Notes under the pieces: model-generated
Seen by the model: only the letters and a program-made list of their open reading frames with translations
Database searches by the model: none
Told to the model about the DNA's origin: nothing
Position numbers and translations under genes: made by a program
Source: Desmonostoc vinosum HA7617-LM4
GTDB taxonomy: Bacteria; Cyanobacteriota; Cyanobacteriia; Cyanobacteriales; Nostocaceae
Assembly: GCA_019359515.1 (NCBI GenBank)
Contig: JAHHHC010000018.1
Span: 1 to 64,000, forward strand
Length of the DNA: 64,000 nucleotides
Reading direction: 5' to 3'
Shown here: positions 16,040 through 26,184 of the stretch, one piece after another
Layout: each line of letters begins with the position of its first letter
How positions within the stretch are numbered: position 1 is the stretch's first letter

Positions 16040-17584
16040 GTGATTGAGGCAGAAGTTCATTTATCACTACACAACTTTTTGCGATCGCAGGCGGGCTTCC
16101 CTTCCTGGCCCCATCATTTGACGATGGCGAGGTTGGTAGCGCGTGCCTTGCGCTTAGGACGTAGCGCTCTAATTCAAGTAGGTGCGGTTTGTGGCTATCA
16201 AGGACGATATCGCACCAGTTTTGTAGCATCAGCATTGCTGTGGCATGGCCCTGTAATTATTGTTACTCCAGAAGCAGTACAACAACGCCTGCTACGAGTA
16301 GAAATTCCCCGTCTACAGCAGTGGCTACCAGCAAATAAGCCGATCAGGACAGGTGACGCCTGGCCAAGTAACGAGTTCCAAGGACTGCTTTTAACGACCC
16401 CAGAAGCTTGGTTAAAAGCACAGCTAGTTGGTGAGCATTTTCCTCAAGGCATTCCCACAATTATTGATGGGGTAGACGATTTAGAAGATTGGGTGCGTCA
16501 TCAACTTACCCAAAATATTCAACCCGATGATTGGGATCAACTCATGCTGGCTTACCCAAACCAAGCGGAAGTCATTCGCGAGGTACGGGTACAACTAACA
16601 CACGAAATATTCCAACATCCCGCTAATCCCTATGAGTGCTATCTAATTTCTCAGCCAGAAACAGAAATTCTCAGTCGTCTTGACTCTGCTTTAGATCCAG
16701 CTAATCTGCCAGATGTTTGGCAACACTTCCAATTTAATAATGTTGATCTTTCTCCCCCCACTTCCTCATCCCCCCTCCTCTGGGCAACTATTGCCCGTCG
16801 CCAGGGTTTATTTTCTTTGCACAACGCGCCAATTGAATTAGGAAAAATACTCTCCCCGATTTGGCAGCGACAGCCAGTAGTTTTAATTGGTAGCGCTTTG
16901 GAAGCAGAAACAGAAGCACCCCTGTTTCGTCAGCGTCTGGGGTTAGAAGATGTCACTTGCCTCAAGTTCTCCTCTGACAGCCAAGCAGAAGCAATCCAAC
17001 TTTATGTACCTTATAAGTTACCTCTACCTAATACCCCAGAATTTCAACCAGCATTTATTCACAAAGTCCGCACGCTAGTTTGTTTGAGTGCTACAGCCCC
17101 AGGATTGACGGTTGTGCTAGTGGGGGATGTGCCACTCAAATCACAAGTAGGGGCAATTCTGGCTTCAGAGTTTGGTTCGCGGGTACAGGTAGAAAAAACT
17201 TGTTTGGATGAAAATGGTATTTTAATCAGCGGTTGGGAATTTTGGCGAGAGCATCAAACAGTTCTACCTGCGCCTCAGCTGTTAATTATTGCTACTTTAC
17301 CCCTACCATCTTTAGAAAATCCTCTAGTAGCCAGTAGGGTTGCTCATTACAAGCGATCGCACCAAGATTGGTTTCGTTTATACTTGTTGCCAGCAGCTTT
17401 AAATGAATTACAACGTGCGATCGCCCCAGTACGAGAAAGTCAAGGCATCGTTGCTTTACTTGACAGTCGCGTAGTTAACCGCAGCTACGGCACTCAAATC
17501 CTGACTGCCTTGAGTCCCCTAGCACGCATTAACTATCTTGATCCAAGTTTATTTTCTAGTGGCAGTGAGGAAAATTCTATTTAG
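16040..17584 (+). CDS. DinG/XPD-like helicase relative with degenerate nucleotide-binding motifs
   Basis: This 514-residue protein resembles cyanobacterial DinG-type helicases. The end has a motif VI-like block, LLDSRVVNRSYGTQILTAL, and the middle has LVCLSATAPGLTVVLVGD. The Walker A region reads CGYQGRYRTSF instead of a GxGKT/S loop, and the Walker B region reads IIDGVDDLEDW instead of a DEAD/DEAH box. ATP hydrolysis may therefore be impaired or unusual. No Fe-S cysteine quartet is evident. It may be a non-catalytic DNA-binding paralogue. The start leaves about 130 bases to the divergent protease gene. Confidence 0.65.
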   Translation: MIEAEVHLSLHNFLRSQAGFPSWPHHLTMARLVARALRLGRSALIQVGAVCGYQGRYRTSFVASALLWHGPVIIVTPEAVQQRLLRVEIPRLQQWLPANKPIRTGDAWPSNEFQGLLLTTPEAWLKAQLVGEHFPQGIPTIIDGVDDLEDWVRHQLTQNIQPDDWDQLMLAYPNQAEVIREVRVQLTHEIFQHPANPYECYLISQPETEILSRLDSALDPANLPDVWQHFQFNNVDLSPPTSSSPLLWATIARRQGLFSLHNAPIELGKILSPIWQRQPVVLIGSALEAETEAPLFRQRLGLEDVTCLKFSSDSQAEAIQLYVPYKLPLPNTPEFQPAFIHKVRTLVCLSATAPGLTVVLVGDVPLKSQVGAILASEFGSRVQVEKTCLDENGILISGWEFWREHQTVLPAPQLLIIATLPLPSLENPLVASRVAHYKRSHQDWFRLYLLPAALNELQRAIAPVRESQGIVALLDSRVVNRSYGTQILTALSPLARINYLDPSLFSSGSEENSI

Positions 17585-17739
17585 CTGTTTGTCCTTTTAC
17601 GTTTTGTCAATCACAAAGCGATCGCCCCAAAGCAAGCACTATCATCAGCTTATGGTAGAGATGAAACTCACTCGCTTATACCATAAACTGACTCCTGTCT
17701 ATATAAACTTAAAACCCAAATTGAATTTGAATTATTAAT

Positions 17740-17952
17740 ATGGGTGAAGCAAAACGCCGGAAAACTACACTTGGGGAAAAATACGGTCAAGACACTCGCA
17801 TCTTGCCTTGGGTTCCCATCACTAAAACTCAAGCTGAACTATTTGTTGCTTGGACTACTCGCGGTGCTTGGGTAGGCATTGGGATTATGGTTGCCGCATG
17901 GGTGACAATTCGTTTTATTGGCCCAGCTTTCGGTTGGTGGGAAGTAGTGTAA
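17740..17952 (+). CDS. DUF2839 family small membrane protein
   Basis: The 70-residue protein opens with MGEAKRRKTTLGEKYG, typical of the DUF2839 family of cyanobacteria and plastid-lineage organisms, and has one hydrophobic segment (about residues 44-60, GAWVGIGIMVAAWVTIRF). It is probably a thylakoid or plasma membrane protein of unknown role. No clear ribosome binding site is seen. It follows the helicase-like gene by 155 bases. Confidence 0.8.
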   Translation: MGEAKRRKTTLGEKYGQDTRILPWVPITKTQAELFVAWTTRGAWVGIGIMVAAWVTIRFIGPAFGWWEVV

Positions 17953-19261
17953 TCAAAAGAACGCCTAACAGGCAACAGGGAACAGTTTCTTGTTGCCTTC
18001 CTCGATGAGACTTAAATAATTCGTAATTCGTAATTCGTAATTCGTAATTCGTAATGACGCGACGCTCCTGTGTCGCTCTAAGCGAAGCTATGCCGCAGGC
18101 TTTACGCTGACGCTCGTACCTCGCTAGCGCTGCGAAGCGCGTAATTAAGTTTTGTAATGGGGATTGAGCGCAAAGTCACCAGGGGGAAACCTGCTCACTG
18201 ACGGCAGTTGTTCATGGGGGAAACCCCGCCACTTGCGCGGCTGCCGGGAAACCCGTCCAACGCAGTGGCTCCCCAAGATCACACTGCCTCGCCTCTGTGC
18301 ATGTCTAGATTTCCGTCGATCATCTTTAAATAAAAGATAATTAATTAGTTGAAATAAATAATTAAAATAAGTTATGCCTAAAATAATATTAATAAAATTA
18401 AACTCTTTGATAGACTTTTAAATTTCTTCATACTCTGGTGTGTAGAGATATTATTTACTACTCTTGCCAGAGTAAGACGATTTAAGTTTTAAATATTATT
18501 GCTTTACAGAGTCTTCAAAATAGGCTCTATTCGTCTAAAAATCTAAAAATATTGCCATTTCGGCAACATAGATTTCTAGAGTTTGGTTATTCTCGGTGTT
18601 AAGTCTATTGTCTATACCTAAATTTGGTGTTTTTACAAAAACACTATCAAACACTAAATTGGAAAAGACGATACCGCTAGAGAAGCTCGAAACAGCGCTA
18701 CTCGCTGGCTAGATAACCCAACATCTCAAATTAGCACAACTAGTCACCAGTCCAGAATCTCAAAACTTGCATAGTCATTTGTTCAAATCTTTATATCCAG
18801 GAGAGCCTAACTTGGTATACTTAGAATTCATTTAGAAGAGTGTGTTGCCTATGCGTTTCAGGAAAAGGCACTAACAACGCGTAAGGTAGTGCTAAAGCCT
18901 ACATAACCACTGTATTTGGCTGTAAATTGCTTACAATCCTGCAATAAGCAGTTTTTCTCTGATTGACTGATACCAAAATTGAGTTACTCTTAAGGCGGGT
19001 TGCTTTCAGCAAACACCTACTCTGAGAGAACAATATAAAGAAAACGTTAAGCTTAGAAATTTTGTCTGATATTTGCAACCTGCAAACTGAATAAATTGAT
19101 ACGGCAAGCTCAAGATTTATCCACTACCCTAAGCAAGGTAGCCAATTAAAGATTCTTATGTCTCTGGCAATTGTAATGAATAGTTTACAATACCAGTGGA
19201 TGAGAAAATCTAAAGAAAATATAAAAGAAACTAAAATGACTGTGGTGTCTGGAGGACAAAA
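17953..19261. other. Long intergenic region, repeat-rich in its first part
   Basis: Five TAATTCG heptamers lie at 18017-18051, followed by a composite repeat up to 18165 that is the inverted counterpart of sequences at 9.6-9.75 kb and 12.83 kb. Positions 18170-18300 are GC-rich with several GGGGGAAACC motifs and may be part of a larger mobile element. The remainder is AT-rich. A short, possibly decayed coding stretch around 18665-18775 (reading ATRWLDNPTSQISTTS) was not assigned. Confidence 0.55.
18017..18051. repeat. TAATTCG heptamer array (5 units)
   Basis: Five perfect head-to-tail TAATTCG units. It is the inverse of the CGAATTA motif scattered at 9.58-9.75 and 12.89 kb, and is typical of short tandem repeats in heterocystous cyanobacteria. 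Confidence 0.9.
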
Positions 19262-19606
19262 GTGTTTCTGAGATTAGCGCATCAACATCGGCAATTCGTT
19301 CAAGACTTGGTAATGAATTTACAAGCCTTGGCAATTGTACTAGAGCGACGAGGATATCCTGCATCCTGTTATACCTGTGGCGACCAAATGAATAGTGCTT
19401 CGTTTATGGTGAGCTTAGGTGATAACCATCTGATTCGGTTTTTAGTATCCGACTACGGGATCACTTGGACAGAAATGCGGGATGACCGTGAGTTAATGAA
19501 GTTAGAGGGAGCAGAGGCAATTAACCAATTGCAAGAACTTGCTAATCTTGTCAAGCAATCTATGCAAAACATTACAACCTCTAAAACCCTTGTCAAGAAG
19601 TGTTAA
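19262..19606 (+). CDS. DUF1815-like conserved cyanobacterial protein
   Basis: A GTG start is preceded by a strong GGAGGA ribosome binding site (19251-19256), and the product is 114 residues. The sequence MFLRLAHQHRQFVQDLVMNL and the central CYTCGDQMNSASFMVSLGDN match my memory of the DUF1815 family of cyanobacteria. It is soluble, with a helical C-terminus. The CxxC pair (Cys40, Cys43) could bind metal or be redox-active. The function is not known. Confidence 0.75.
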   Translation: MFLRLAHQHRQFVQDLVMNLQALAIVLERRGYPASCYTCGDQMNSASFMVSLGDNHLIRFLVSDYGITWTEMRDDRELMKLEGAEAINQLQELANLVKQSMQNITTSKTLVKKC

Positions 19607-19693
19607 TGTTTACCTATTCCCAAACAATGGGGAATAGGGAGTAAGGAGTGGGACAAGAGGGATTTTTATGCTTGATCACTCAGCAAAAAATAT

Positions 19694-21763
19694 TTAGAGT
19701 CCATTGCCAATCAAAATGAAGGGTGCCCAGTAATAGGGGTGACTAAGGTTGCCACTGACTGCTATGGGCATATTTTGATTAATGGCTTTTAAATCTCCCT
19801 TAATTAGGGCAATTTGTGCTTGTCGCAAAGCTTCGACTTTGGTCAACTTTTCAGAGGAAAGATTGGTATAAAAAGCACTCATCAATGCTTGTGTACCACC
19901 ATCATCCACAGCCCACAAAGAAGCAATTGCAGCCCTAGCGCCTGTTTGTTGCATTTGATAGCCAAAGCCTAAAATTTCTTCACCATTACCTAAGTTACCT
20001 CCTAAGCCAGTTTCACAGGCACTCAAAACTACTAAATCTACATGTGGGAGTGACCAAGTAGCAACGTCTTTGAGGTTAACGCGATCGCCATTCCCGAATA
20101 AAATAAAAGAATCTTCCGGCTTACCCACCACAAAGGCGGCATGAGTTGCTAGATGGACTATTGTATAATCGTCCATTTGCGGTACAGCCACCTTGGGGCT
20201 AAAAGTATTGTCTAAAAGTTTCTTAGTTTCTGGAACTGCTGCGGCTAAGATTGCCACTTCCTGTGCTGCATAAGGCAAACCAGCAAAAGTAACTTGGCGA
20301 TTGCCAATTTTAATTTGATAGTTACCTTTAGTAAAAGCACCTGCTAAAATCCGTAAACTAGACTCTTTTGGTACATTCAAATTAGTGAGACTAGCAGCTG
20401 TAATATGATTGACACTAAAGCGCTCAACTAGCCACTGCTTGCCATCATATAAAGCTGATAAAGGAATGTAGCGTAACTGATTATCTGGTGCATAAATTAT
20501 AGTTTTTGCTCCTGTTTGTTGCAAGTCGTTTTCTATTGGTTTGATTAGCCATTCATACAACTTGCTGGCGGGTGTTTTGATATCCTTGCTAGGATTTTGT
20601 AATGCTTGGCGGAAAGTAACAATTGTTTGAAAAAGATTTTCACTTTTGACAGCAACAGTACGGTGAATCGGCGGAGATTCAGGAGTTACTAAAATTAATT
20701 CCAAGCTATCTTTTAAAACCAATGGATAGATTAGTACAGATTTTGTTGGCAACCGCGCTAAATTATCTCGAATTTCGTTGAGACTTTCTAAATCCAAATT
20801 TTGCCGTTTTGCTGTGCGATTAATTTGATTTATTTGTGCCTTAACTGGCGTACTATTAATAAATTTGTTAAATTCCTGCAAAAGTTGCTGTTGAGTTGAG
20901 ACTAATTCCTCAATGCGTTGGTTTTGTTGAGGCGATCGCTTTTGGGGAGGAATTTTACGTAATTTTGTTAATTCTTTACCCAGCACAACAGCATCATCAA
21001 GAGTTTGATCTAATTTGCGTTTAACTAGTTGTTCCCCTGGAATGATTTCGATACCTTTAGCAGTACTTTTATTACCTGGCACATTTTGAATATATCCTGC
21101 TAATTCTTCTACTTTCAGTAAATCGATTGTTCGTTGGGCTTCAGCAACACGCCCATATTTAAGTAATCGTTCACCCAAAATATAGTATGTTTGAGGAACA
21201 CTGATATTATAAGCGTCTGGTTGAGACACAGAAAGTGCTGATGATTTGAGGCGAGATTTCTCACGATTAATGATGCTGCGTTTGTAGTAAAAAATAGCTA
21301 ACTCTGATTTATTTTGAATATCAAATAAATAACCTAGATTACTGTAGGTTTTGCCTAGTCGCCCCAAATCTCCGAGTTCTTTGTCAATAAATAAAGCTTG
21401 TTCATAAGATTCAAATGCTTGTGAATACTGTCCTTGCTTTTGGTAAACTCTACCAATGTTGTTAAATGTTACTGCTTCCCAAGAGCGTTCCCCTAAATTC
21501 CTACTGATTTCTAAAGCTTTCTGTAATCTCTGTAATGCTTCTGAAAAGTTACCTTGTTGGAATTGTTTGATACCTTCCTCGTTAAGTCTGGCAATTTCTG
21601 CTGTACGATTGTTATCAGGTAAAGCTTGAGCTACTTTTATGTATGGGTTAAGTAAACCTGCATTAAAAGTTACTTGAGCCTGTGCTGGGAATGTGAACCC
21701 AAAACCAATTAAAATTATTCCTGCCAAAGGGACAACATCGAGGTTCCAAAGATTTATTTGCAT
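19694..21763 (-). CDS. Secreted TPR-CHAT domain protein (caspase-like fold)
   Basis: The 689-residue protein has an N-terminal signal-like segment (about residues 10-30, ending AQA). TPR repeats follow (about 55-170), including EGIKQFQQGNFSEALQRLQKAL and GRVYQKQGQYSQAFESYEQAL. A coiled-coil linker spans about 260-340 and the CHAT protease domain about 390-689. The expected dyad is present: H541 in VHLATHAAF and C583 in LSACETG. CHAT proteins are caspase-related peptidases, and TPR-CHAT forms act in regulated proteolysis and cell-death systems in several bacteria. The substrate here is unknown. The gene stands alone, convergent with DUF1815. A signal peptide suggests a periplasmic location, unlike cytoplasmic defence CHAT proteins. 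Confidence 0.85.
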   Translation of the reverse strand: MQINLWNLDVVPLAGIILIGFGFTFPAQAQVTFNAGLLNPYIKVAQALPDNNRTAEIARLNEEGIKQFQQGNFSEALQRLQKALEISRNLGERSWEAVTFNNIGRVYQKQGQYSQAFESYEQALFIDKELGDLGRLGKTYSNLGYLFDIQNKSELAIFYYKRSIINREKSRLKSSALSVSQPDAYNISVPQTYYILGERLLKYGRVAEAQRTIDLLKVEELAGYIQNVPGNKSTAKGIEIIPGEQLVKRKLDQTLDDAVVLGKELTKLRKIPPQKRSPQQNQRIEELVSTQQQLLQEFNKFINSTPVKAQINQINRTAKRQNLDLESLNEIRDNLARLPTKSVLIYPLVLKDSLELILVTPESPPIHRTVAVKSENLFQTIVTFRQALQNPSKDIKTPASKLYEWLIKPIENDLQQTGAKTIIYAPDNQLRYIPLSALYDGKQWLVERFSVNHITAASLTNLNVPKESSLRILAGAFTKGNYQIKIGNRQVTFAGLPYAAQEVAILAAAVPETKKLLDNTFSPKVAVPQMDDYTIVHLATHAAFVVGKPEDSFILFGNGDRVNLKDVATWSLPHVDLVVLSACETGLGGNLGNGEEILGFGYQMQQTGARAAIASLWAVDDGGTQALMSAFYTNLSSEKLTKVEALRQAQIALIKGDLKAINQNMPIAVSGNLSHPYYWAPFILIGNGL

Positions 21764-21879
21764 GACAAAATACTCCCTATACTTGGTGGGGTAAATTTTA
21801 GATTATGTAGTTCCCCAACACAATTAATTTTTGTACTATTCCAGATTGGAAAAACTTATTGCAGCTCAAAAAAATCAAA

Positions 21880-22377
21880 ATGTTAGAAGAAACACCAAGC
21901 CAACCAAAATTACCACCAACCACTGCTATTGATACTCTATCGAGTTATGAATTTGAGAATTGGTTTGAGTATCCGATTCGAGTTCAACCACACCATACTG
22001 ACTATGCGGGTATTGTGTGGCATGGTTCATACCTCACTTGGATGGAAGATGCACGGGTAGAATGCTTGCGTTCGATAGGAATTGAATTTGCTGATTTAGT
22101 AGCTTTAGGCTGTGATTTACCAGTTGTGGAATTATCGGTGCGTTACCACCGTTCAATTCAGTTGGGTATGGCAGCAGTTGTCAAAACGCGTATGGCTGAG
22201 GTGACTGGTGTCCGGATTAATTGGGATTATGCGATCGCTTCAGTTGATGGACAACAATTATACGTCACTGCCAAGGTAACTTTAGTGGCACTTGATCGCG
22301 AAAGGGGTAAAATTATGCGTCAGCTACCTGCAAGTTTTAAGAATGCATTGGCCAAAATTTCTGCCTTACACAATTAG
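21880..22377 (+). CDS. Hotdog acyl-CoA thioesterase (YbgC/FadM type)
   Basis: The 165-residue protein has the hotdog signature HHTDYAGIVWHGSYLTWMEDAR. The Asp corresponds to the catalytic Asp of 4-hydroxybenzoyl-CoA thioesterase/YbgC relatives. The body (about residues 35-145) fits a single hotdog domain. I choose the ATG at 21880 over the TTG at 21859. The enzyme should hydrolyse acyl- or aryl-CoA in the cytoplasm, but the substrate cannot be read from sequence. It is divergent from the CHAT gene and its 3' flank carries a dispersed repeat (22438-22492). Confidence 0.8.
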   Translation: MLEETPSQPKLPPTTAIDTLSSYEFENWFEYPIRVQPHHTDYAGIVWHGSYLTWMEDARVECLRSIGIEFADLVALGCDLPVVELSVRYHRSIQLGMAAVVKTRMAEVTGVRINWDYAIASVDGQQLYVTAKVTLVALDRERGKIMRQLPASFKNALAKISALHN

Positions 22378-22437
22378 ATTTCCAAAAAATCGGCGGAAAT
22401 TCGATCCCTTGAAGCAATGGAAGGATGAATTTTGCAC

Positions 22438-22492
22438 TTCGTAGCGGTAGCGAGTCCGCGTTCGCTTTTAGCGTCTCGTAGAGAGCGTCATT
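22438..22492. repeat. Dispersed TAGCG/CGCTA-type repeat
   Basis: CTTCGTAGCGGTAGCGAGTC and GTCTCGTAGAGAGCGTCATT repeat motifs seen at 9.6, 12.86 and 18.1 kb. It sits in the gap between two convergent genes. Confidence 0.6.
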
Positions 22493-22503
22493 TTGGATTG
22501 ATA

Positions 22504-22701
22504 TTACTTACTCCCAATAAACTGGGATAGAGTTTGAGCAAACTGATTTATCTGATGCCAAATATCTTGTGGAGTAATACCGAAACCAAACCGCAATAAA
22601 AGCAGAATGACTGCAATGGTAAACGCAGTACTGATGGTTGTTTTCAAGATTTTCCAAAATACTATAAAGATGATCCAAGCTAGAATCAACGTAGAGATCA
22701 T
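22504..22701 (-). CDS. Small conserved membrane protein
   Basis: The 65-residue protein has two close hydrophobic segments (about 3-16 and 24-40) and an amphipathic C-terminal helix (DIWHQINQFAQTLSQF). AAGGAA lies about 11 bases before the ATG. I believe similar short proteins are common in Nostocales, but no function is known to me. Confidence 0.65.
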   Translation of the reverse strand: MISTLILAWIIFIVFWKILKTTISTAFTIAVILLLLRFGFGITPQDIWHQINQFAQTLSQFIGSK

Positions 22702-23162
22702 ACTATTTCAATTCCTTAATAGTACCTTTGTCAAAGAGTGTAGTTTTTTCAAAAAGGGTAAATTTTTGTTTTAACTAAAATCACTGGTAGGAAAGCTTTA
22801 CACCAATTTGGAATATCTACTAAATCTAGATTTATTTGCGTAATTACCCTGTAGACATTTTATCAAAAATACAATTATTTCTTATTAAGAAAGCAACACT
22901 TTTCACAAAAATATTGTAAAGATTTATATATGTTCTTATATATACATATAAAAGTAGGAAATAAAATCTTTAAGTTGGTGACATTTGGTTGTCTAAACTA
23001 TGTAATTTTTTTGATGTGTTAGCAGTATGAATATGTGTTTGCAGCTGCAATATTTCTTGCTCTTTAAAAGTTGTATTAAAGAAAAAATTATTCCCAGTCC
23101 CCATTACCCCTAATCCCCGCTCCCTCTGGGAGTGGGGGCCCCGAGTTCCCCAATCCCTTGAT
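22702..23162. other. AT-rich intergenic region
   Basis: No gene was found. Near 23095-23160 there are CCCCATTACCCCTAATCCCC-type repeats and a GC-rich inverted segment (CCTCTGGGAGTGGGGGCCCC) that could contribute to termination of dxr on the minus strand. Confidence 0.5.
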
Positions 23163-24353
23163 TCAAAGCAGCACAGGTGTATGATTTGCTAACTTTTCAC
23201 TTGCTGTCAAAACTTCTTGTCTTGCCCATTGATCTGCTGCCAAAATGTCATCTAAAGAGGGATTTGTCCGGTTATCATTTTGATGGCGATCGCACACCAA
23301 TTCAATACACCGAGGAATATCTAAAAACCTAATTTTCTCTTCTAAAAATAGTGCTACAGCTTGTTCATTTGCCGCATTTAACACAGCTGGCATCGAACCA
23401 CCCGCCTTACCCGCAGCATAAGCCAACTGCATACAAGGATATTTCTGATGATCTGGTTCGCGGAAGGTTAAATTTCCCGCTTTGACTAAATCTAATCTTT
23501 CCCAGTCTGTATAGATGCGATCGGGCCAAGATAAAGCATATAACAAAGGTAAGCGCATGTCTGGCCAACCGAGTTGGGCTAATACTGAAGTATCTTGCAA
23601 CTCAATCAGTGAGTGAATAATGCTTTGGGGATGAATAACAATTTCGATATCTGGATAATCCAACCCAAATAGGAAGTGTGCTTCAATTACTTCCAAACCT
23701 TTATTCATCAAAGTAGCAGAGTCTACTGTGATTTTACGTCCCATCGACCAATTGGGATGTTTCAAAGCATCAGCAACTGTCACTTCTGCTAACTTTTCTA
23801 CATCTAAATCACGAAAAGCCCCACCCGATGCAGTTAGCAAAATCCGCCGTAAGCCTCCTTGGGTAACCCCTTGCAGGCATTGAAATATCGCTGAATGTTC
23901 AGAATCTGCTGGTAATATTTTTACGCCATGTTTCTCAATTAATGGTAAAACTACAGGCCCCCCAGCAATTAAAGTTTCTTTATTTGCTAAGGCAATATCT
24001 TTACCAGCTTCAATCGCGGCAATTGTGGGTAATAAACCAGCACAACCAACGATCCCGGTGACGACTGTTTGGGCATCAGCGTAGCGGGCGACTTCTATAA
24101 CTCCGGCTTCGCCAGCTAGTAAAATCGGTTGGGGATCAAGGTCTTTAATGGCTTCTTGGAGTGCTGGGAGTTTTTCGGCTTCGCAAATCGCCGCTATACT
24201 CGGACGAAACTGACGAATTTGTGCAGCTAACATTTCTACATTGCGCCCAGCGGCCAATCCCACAATCCGAAACTGTTCTGGGTATTGGGTGACAATATCT
24301 AGAGTCTGAGTACCAATTGAACCAGTAGAACCAACAAGAGTAATCGCTTTCAC
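23163..24353 (-). CDS. dxr: 1-deoxy-D-xylulose 5-phosphate reductoisomerase (Dxr)
   Basis: Dxr converts DXP to 2-C-methyl-D-erythritol 4-phosphate with NADPH, the committed step of the MEP isoprenoid pathway that feeds carotenoids, chlorophyll phytyl chains and hopanoids. The 396-residue protein shows the NADPH-binding [11 protein letters not shown] (8-18), the metal/substrate block [15 protein letters not shown], the loop [22 protein letters not shown] and the C-terminal [13 protein letters not shown]. The length is normal for the family and all motifs look intact. It is transcribed away from the GT-C cluster. Confidence 0.97.
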   Translation of the reverse strand: MKAITLVGSTGSIGTQTLDIVTQYPEQFRIVGLAAGRNVEMLAAQIRQFRPSIAAICEAEKLPALQEAIKDLDPQPILLAGEAGVIEVARYADAQTVVTGIVGCAGLLPTIAAIEAGKDIALANKETLIAGGPVVLPLIEKHGVKILPADSEHSAIFQCLQGVTQGGLRRILLTASGGAFRDLDVEKLAEVTVADALKHPNWSMGRKITVDSATLMNKGLEVIEAHFLFGLDYPDIEIVIHPQSIIHSLIELQDTSVLAQLGWPDMRLPLLYALSWPDRIYTDWERLDLVKAGNLTFREPDHQKYPCMQLAYAAGKAGGSMPAVLNAANEQAVALFLEEKIRFLDIPRCIELVCDRHQNDNRTNPSLDDILAADQWARQEVLTASEKLANHTPVLL

Positions 24354-24670
24354 AATTGTTTAAGGATTTACAGACAACTCTCACTATAAATTGCCTGGGA
24401 CTCACTATTAACAGTAATCACCGAGAAGTTATATTTATTTAGTCATAAACTACTTAAATTGCTAGATTTTTATTGAACTAGACAAAATATGTGTTTATAA
24501 ATACTATATATATAATTATAAATGCTGAGAATTTTACCAACACAACCAAAGTAGGAAATACTCTCAATTATGTACCGATTTGTTCAGTTCAAAATCTGTA
24601 TTAATAAAATATATAAGGTAGAAAAAATTACTTACAAATTACAAGAATACAGCCATAGGTCAGAGGATGC
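24354..24670. other. Divergent promoter region between dxr and the GT-C cluster
   Basis: AT-rich DNA without a recognised gene. It should carry promoters for both dxr (minus) and the 24671 gene (plus); no consensus site was confirmed. Confidence 0.5.
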
Positions 24671-26005
24671 ATGAAGGAGTCTGTGAAAACGTTCAAACCT
24701 ATGGTAAAAGTTCCGCTCAATATAATAAAAATTTTATGGAAAAATGATTTCCTATTTCCCGCAGCAATGTGGTTTCTCAGTCGCATATTGATTGGGATGG
24801 CGATGTTGCTGATTGCACCAAAGCTACCTTTACCCGTAGAAGGAATTGTGCCCAATATGGAGTGGGCAGTATTTGACGCGTGGGATAGTATGCATTATCG
24901 CGCGATCGCCACTTCTGGATATGAATTTGTTAACGACGGCAATCAGCATAATCTGGCTTTTTTTCCCTTATTTCCCTTAAGCATTTGGATGTTGATGAAG
25001 TTGGGTTTGCCGTTTGAATTGGCAGGCACGTTAGTAAATAACTTGGCTTTTTTTGCAGCAGTTTATTACTTATACTTTTGGGTTCGGGATCATTATGATA
25101 TTAGTACAGCCCAGTGGGTAATTGCTGTGGTAACTTGGTGTCCAGCAGCCATGTTTACGGGAGTAATTTATACAGAAGGACTGTATTTATTCTTAAGTAC
25201 AGCAGCTTTACGTGCTTTTGATCAAAAACAATACGGTTGGACAGCCCTTTGGGGTGCAATGGCTACAGCAACACGCCCTACAGGTTTAGCATTGATTCCA
25301 GCTTTTGCGATCGCTGCATGGAAAGAACGCAGATCACCCATGGCTTATATTGCGGGTTTAGCTACCGCCACGGGAGTCCTTTTATTTAGTTTGTATTGTG
25401 CGATTCATTTTGGCGACCCCTTAGCATTCATCGCCGCCCAGCGAGGATGGCGACCTTCTTTAGGATTTGATTGGCGTGGCTGGTTAAACATGCTGATGCA
25501 AATTCCCTTGGGTACAAAGAACTGGCAATATGGTTGGGTTTACGACCCCTCTCGGATGATTAAAGATCCTTGGTATCCTCTGTTGTTTGTCACAATTATT
25601 GGCACTAGTTATCTTTTATGGCGCTTCCGTAAACATTTGAGTCCTGTAGTAGCTTACAGTTTTTATACTTTAGTTCTGTGTTTATTGATACTAGTTAGCG
25701 AACAGTGGACTAACAGCTTGCTGAATGCAGTTATGGTCTTGGGCGGCGGTTATGTATTGTGGCACTTACGCGCAACACTGACTCCAGTGACTGTTATGTA
25801 TGGCTTTTGTGGGATTGGTTTACTACTAGCGTCTGGAGGTACTATTTCCTTAAGTCGTCTTGCTTACGGAATTGTGCCCATCAGTGTAGCCACAGGTGTG
25901 CTATTATCTCGCCATCCTCGCCAAGGATATTTAACGCTAGGTTTATTTATCGCCTTACTTGCCAAGATTGCTGTAGGATTTGCTCAAGAACGCTGGGTGG
26001 GGTAG
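24671..26005 (+). CDS. PIG-V/GT76-like mannosyltransferase family membrane protein
   Basis: The 444-residue polytopic protein has about ten or more hydrophobic segments. The early loop WAVFDAWDSMHYRAIATSGY has the GT-C arrangement of an acidic residue after the first membrane span; GT76 (PIG-V) enzymes transfer mannose from a polyprenyl-phosphate donor. FFPLFPLSIW and YTEGLYLFLSTAALRAF are shared with the paralogue at 27585. It is the first gene of a three-gene run. The stop lies at the edge of a GGGGACT array. The acceptor and sugar are unknown. Confidence 0.78.
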   Translation: MKESVKTFKPMVKVPLNIIKILWKNDFLFPAAMWFLSRILIGMAMLLIAPKLPLPVEGIVPNMEWAVFDAWDSMHYRAIATSGYEFVNDGNQHNLAFFPLFPLSIWMLMKLGLPFELAGTLVNNLAFFAAVYYLYFWVRDHYDISTAQWVIAVVTWCPAAMFTGVIYTEGLYLFLSTAALRAFDQKQYGWTALWGAMATATRPTGLALIPAFAIAAWKERRSPMAYIAGLATATGVLLFSLYCAIHFGDPLAFIAAQRGWRPSLGFDWRGWLNMLMQIPLGTKNWQYGWVYDPSRMIKDPWYPLLFVTIIGTSYLLWRFRKHLSPVVAYSFYTLVLCLLILVSEQWTNSLLNAVMVLGGGYVLWHLRATLTPVTVMYGFCGIGLLLASGGTISLSRLAYGIVPISVATGVLLSRHPRQGYLTLGLFIALLAKIAVGFAQERWVG

Positions 26006-26047
26006 GGGACTGGGGATTGGGGACTGGGGACTGGGGACTGGGACTAG
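25996..26047. repeat. GGGGACT heptamer array at a gene end
   Basis: Imperfect GGGGACT/GGGGATT units begin in the last codons of the preceding gene and contribute its stop codon region. The unit is the same as in the array inside the kinase at 8624-8704. Confidence 0.85.
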
Positions 26048-26184
26048 GATGAGACAGAATTTTTTTACACTTACCCTGAGTTGGTATTCTATATTTTTGC
26101 GTTCTTCTTTGGGCCTTTGCGCCTACCCTACGGGAAGCCGCTTTGCGTCTATGCGTGAGATAAATCAGGATGGTCTATTTGTAG

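Noticed and set aside
17538-17738. 66-aa ORF after the helicase-like gene
   Set aside because: It starts inside the helicase gene, has no ribosome binding site and no recognisable pattern.
18665-18775. Short segment reading ATRWLDNPTSQISTTS
   Set aside because: Too short, no start or family match; may be a decayed gene but cannot be supported.
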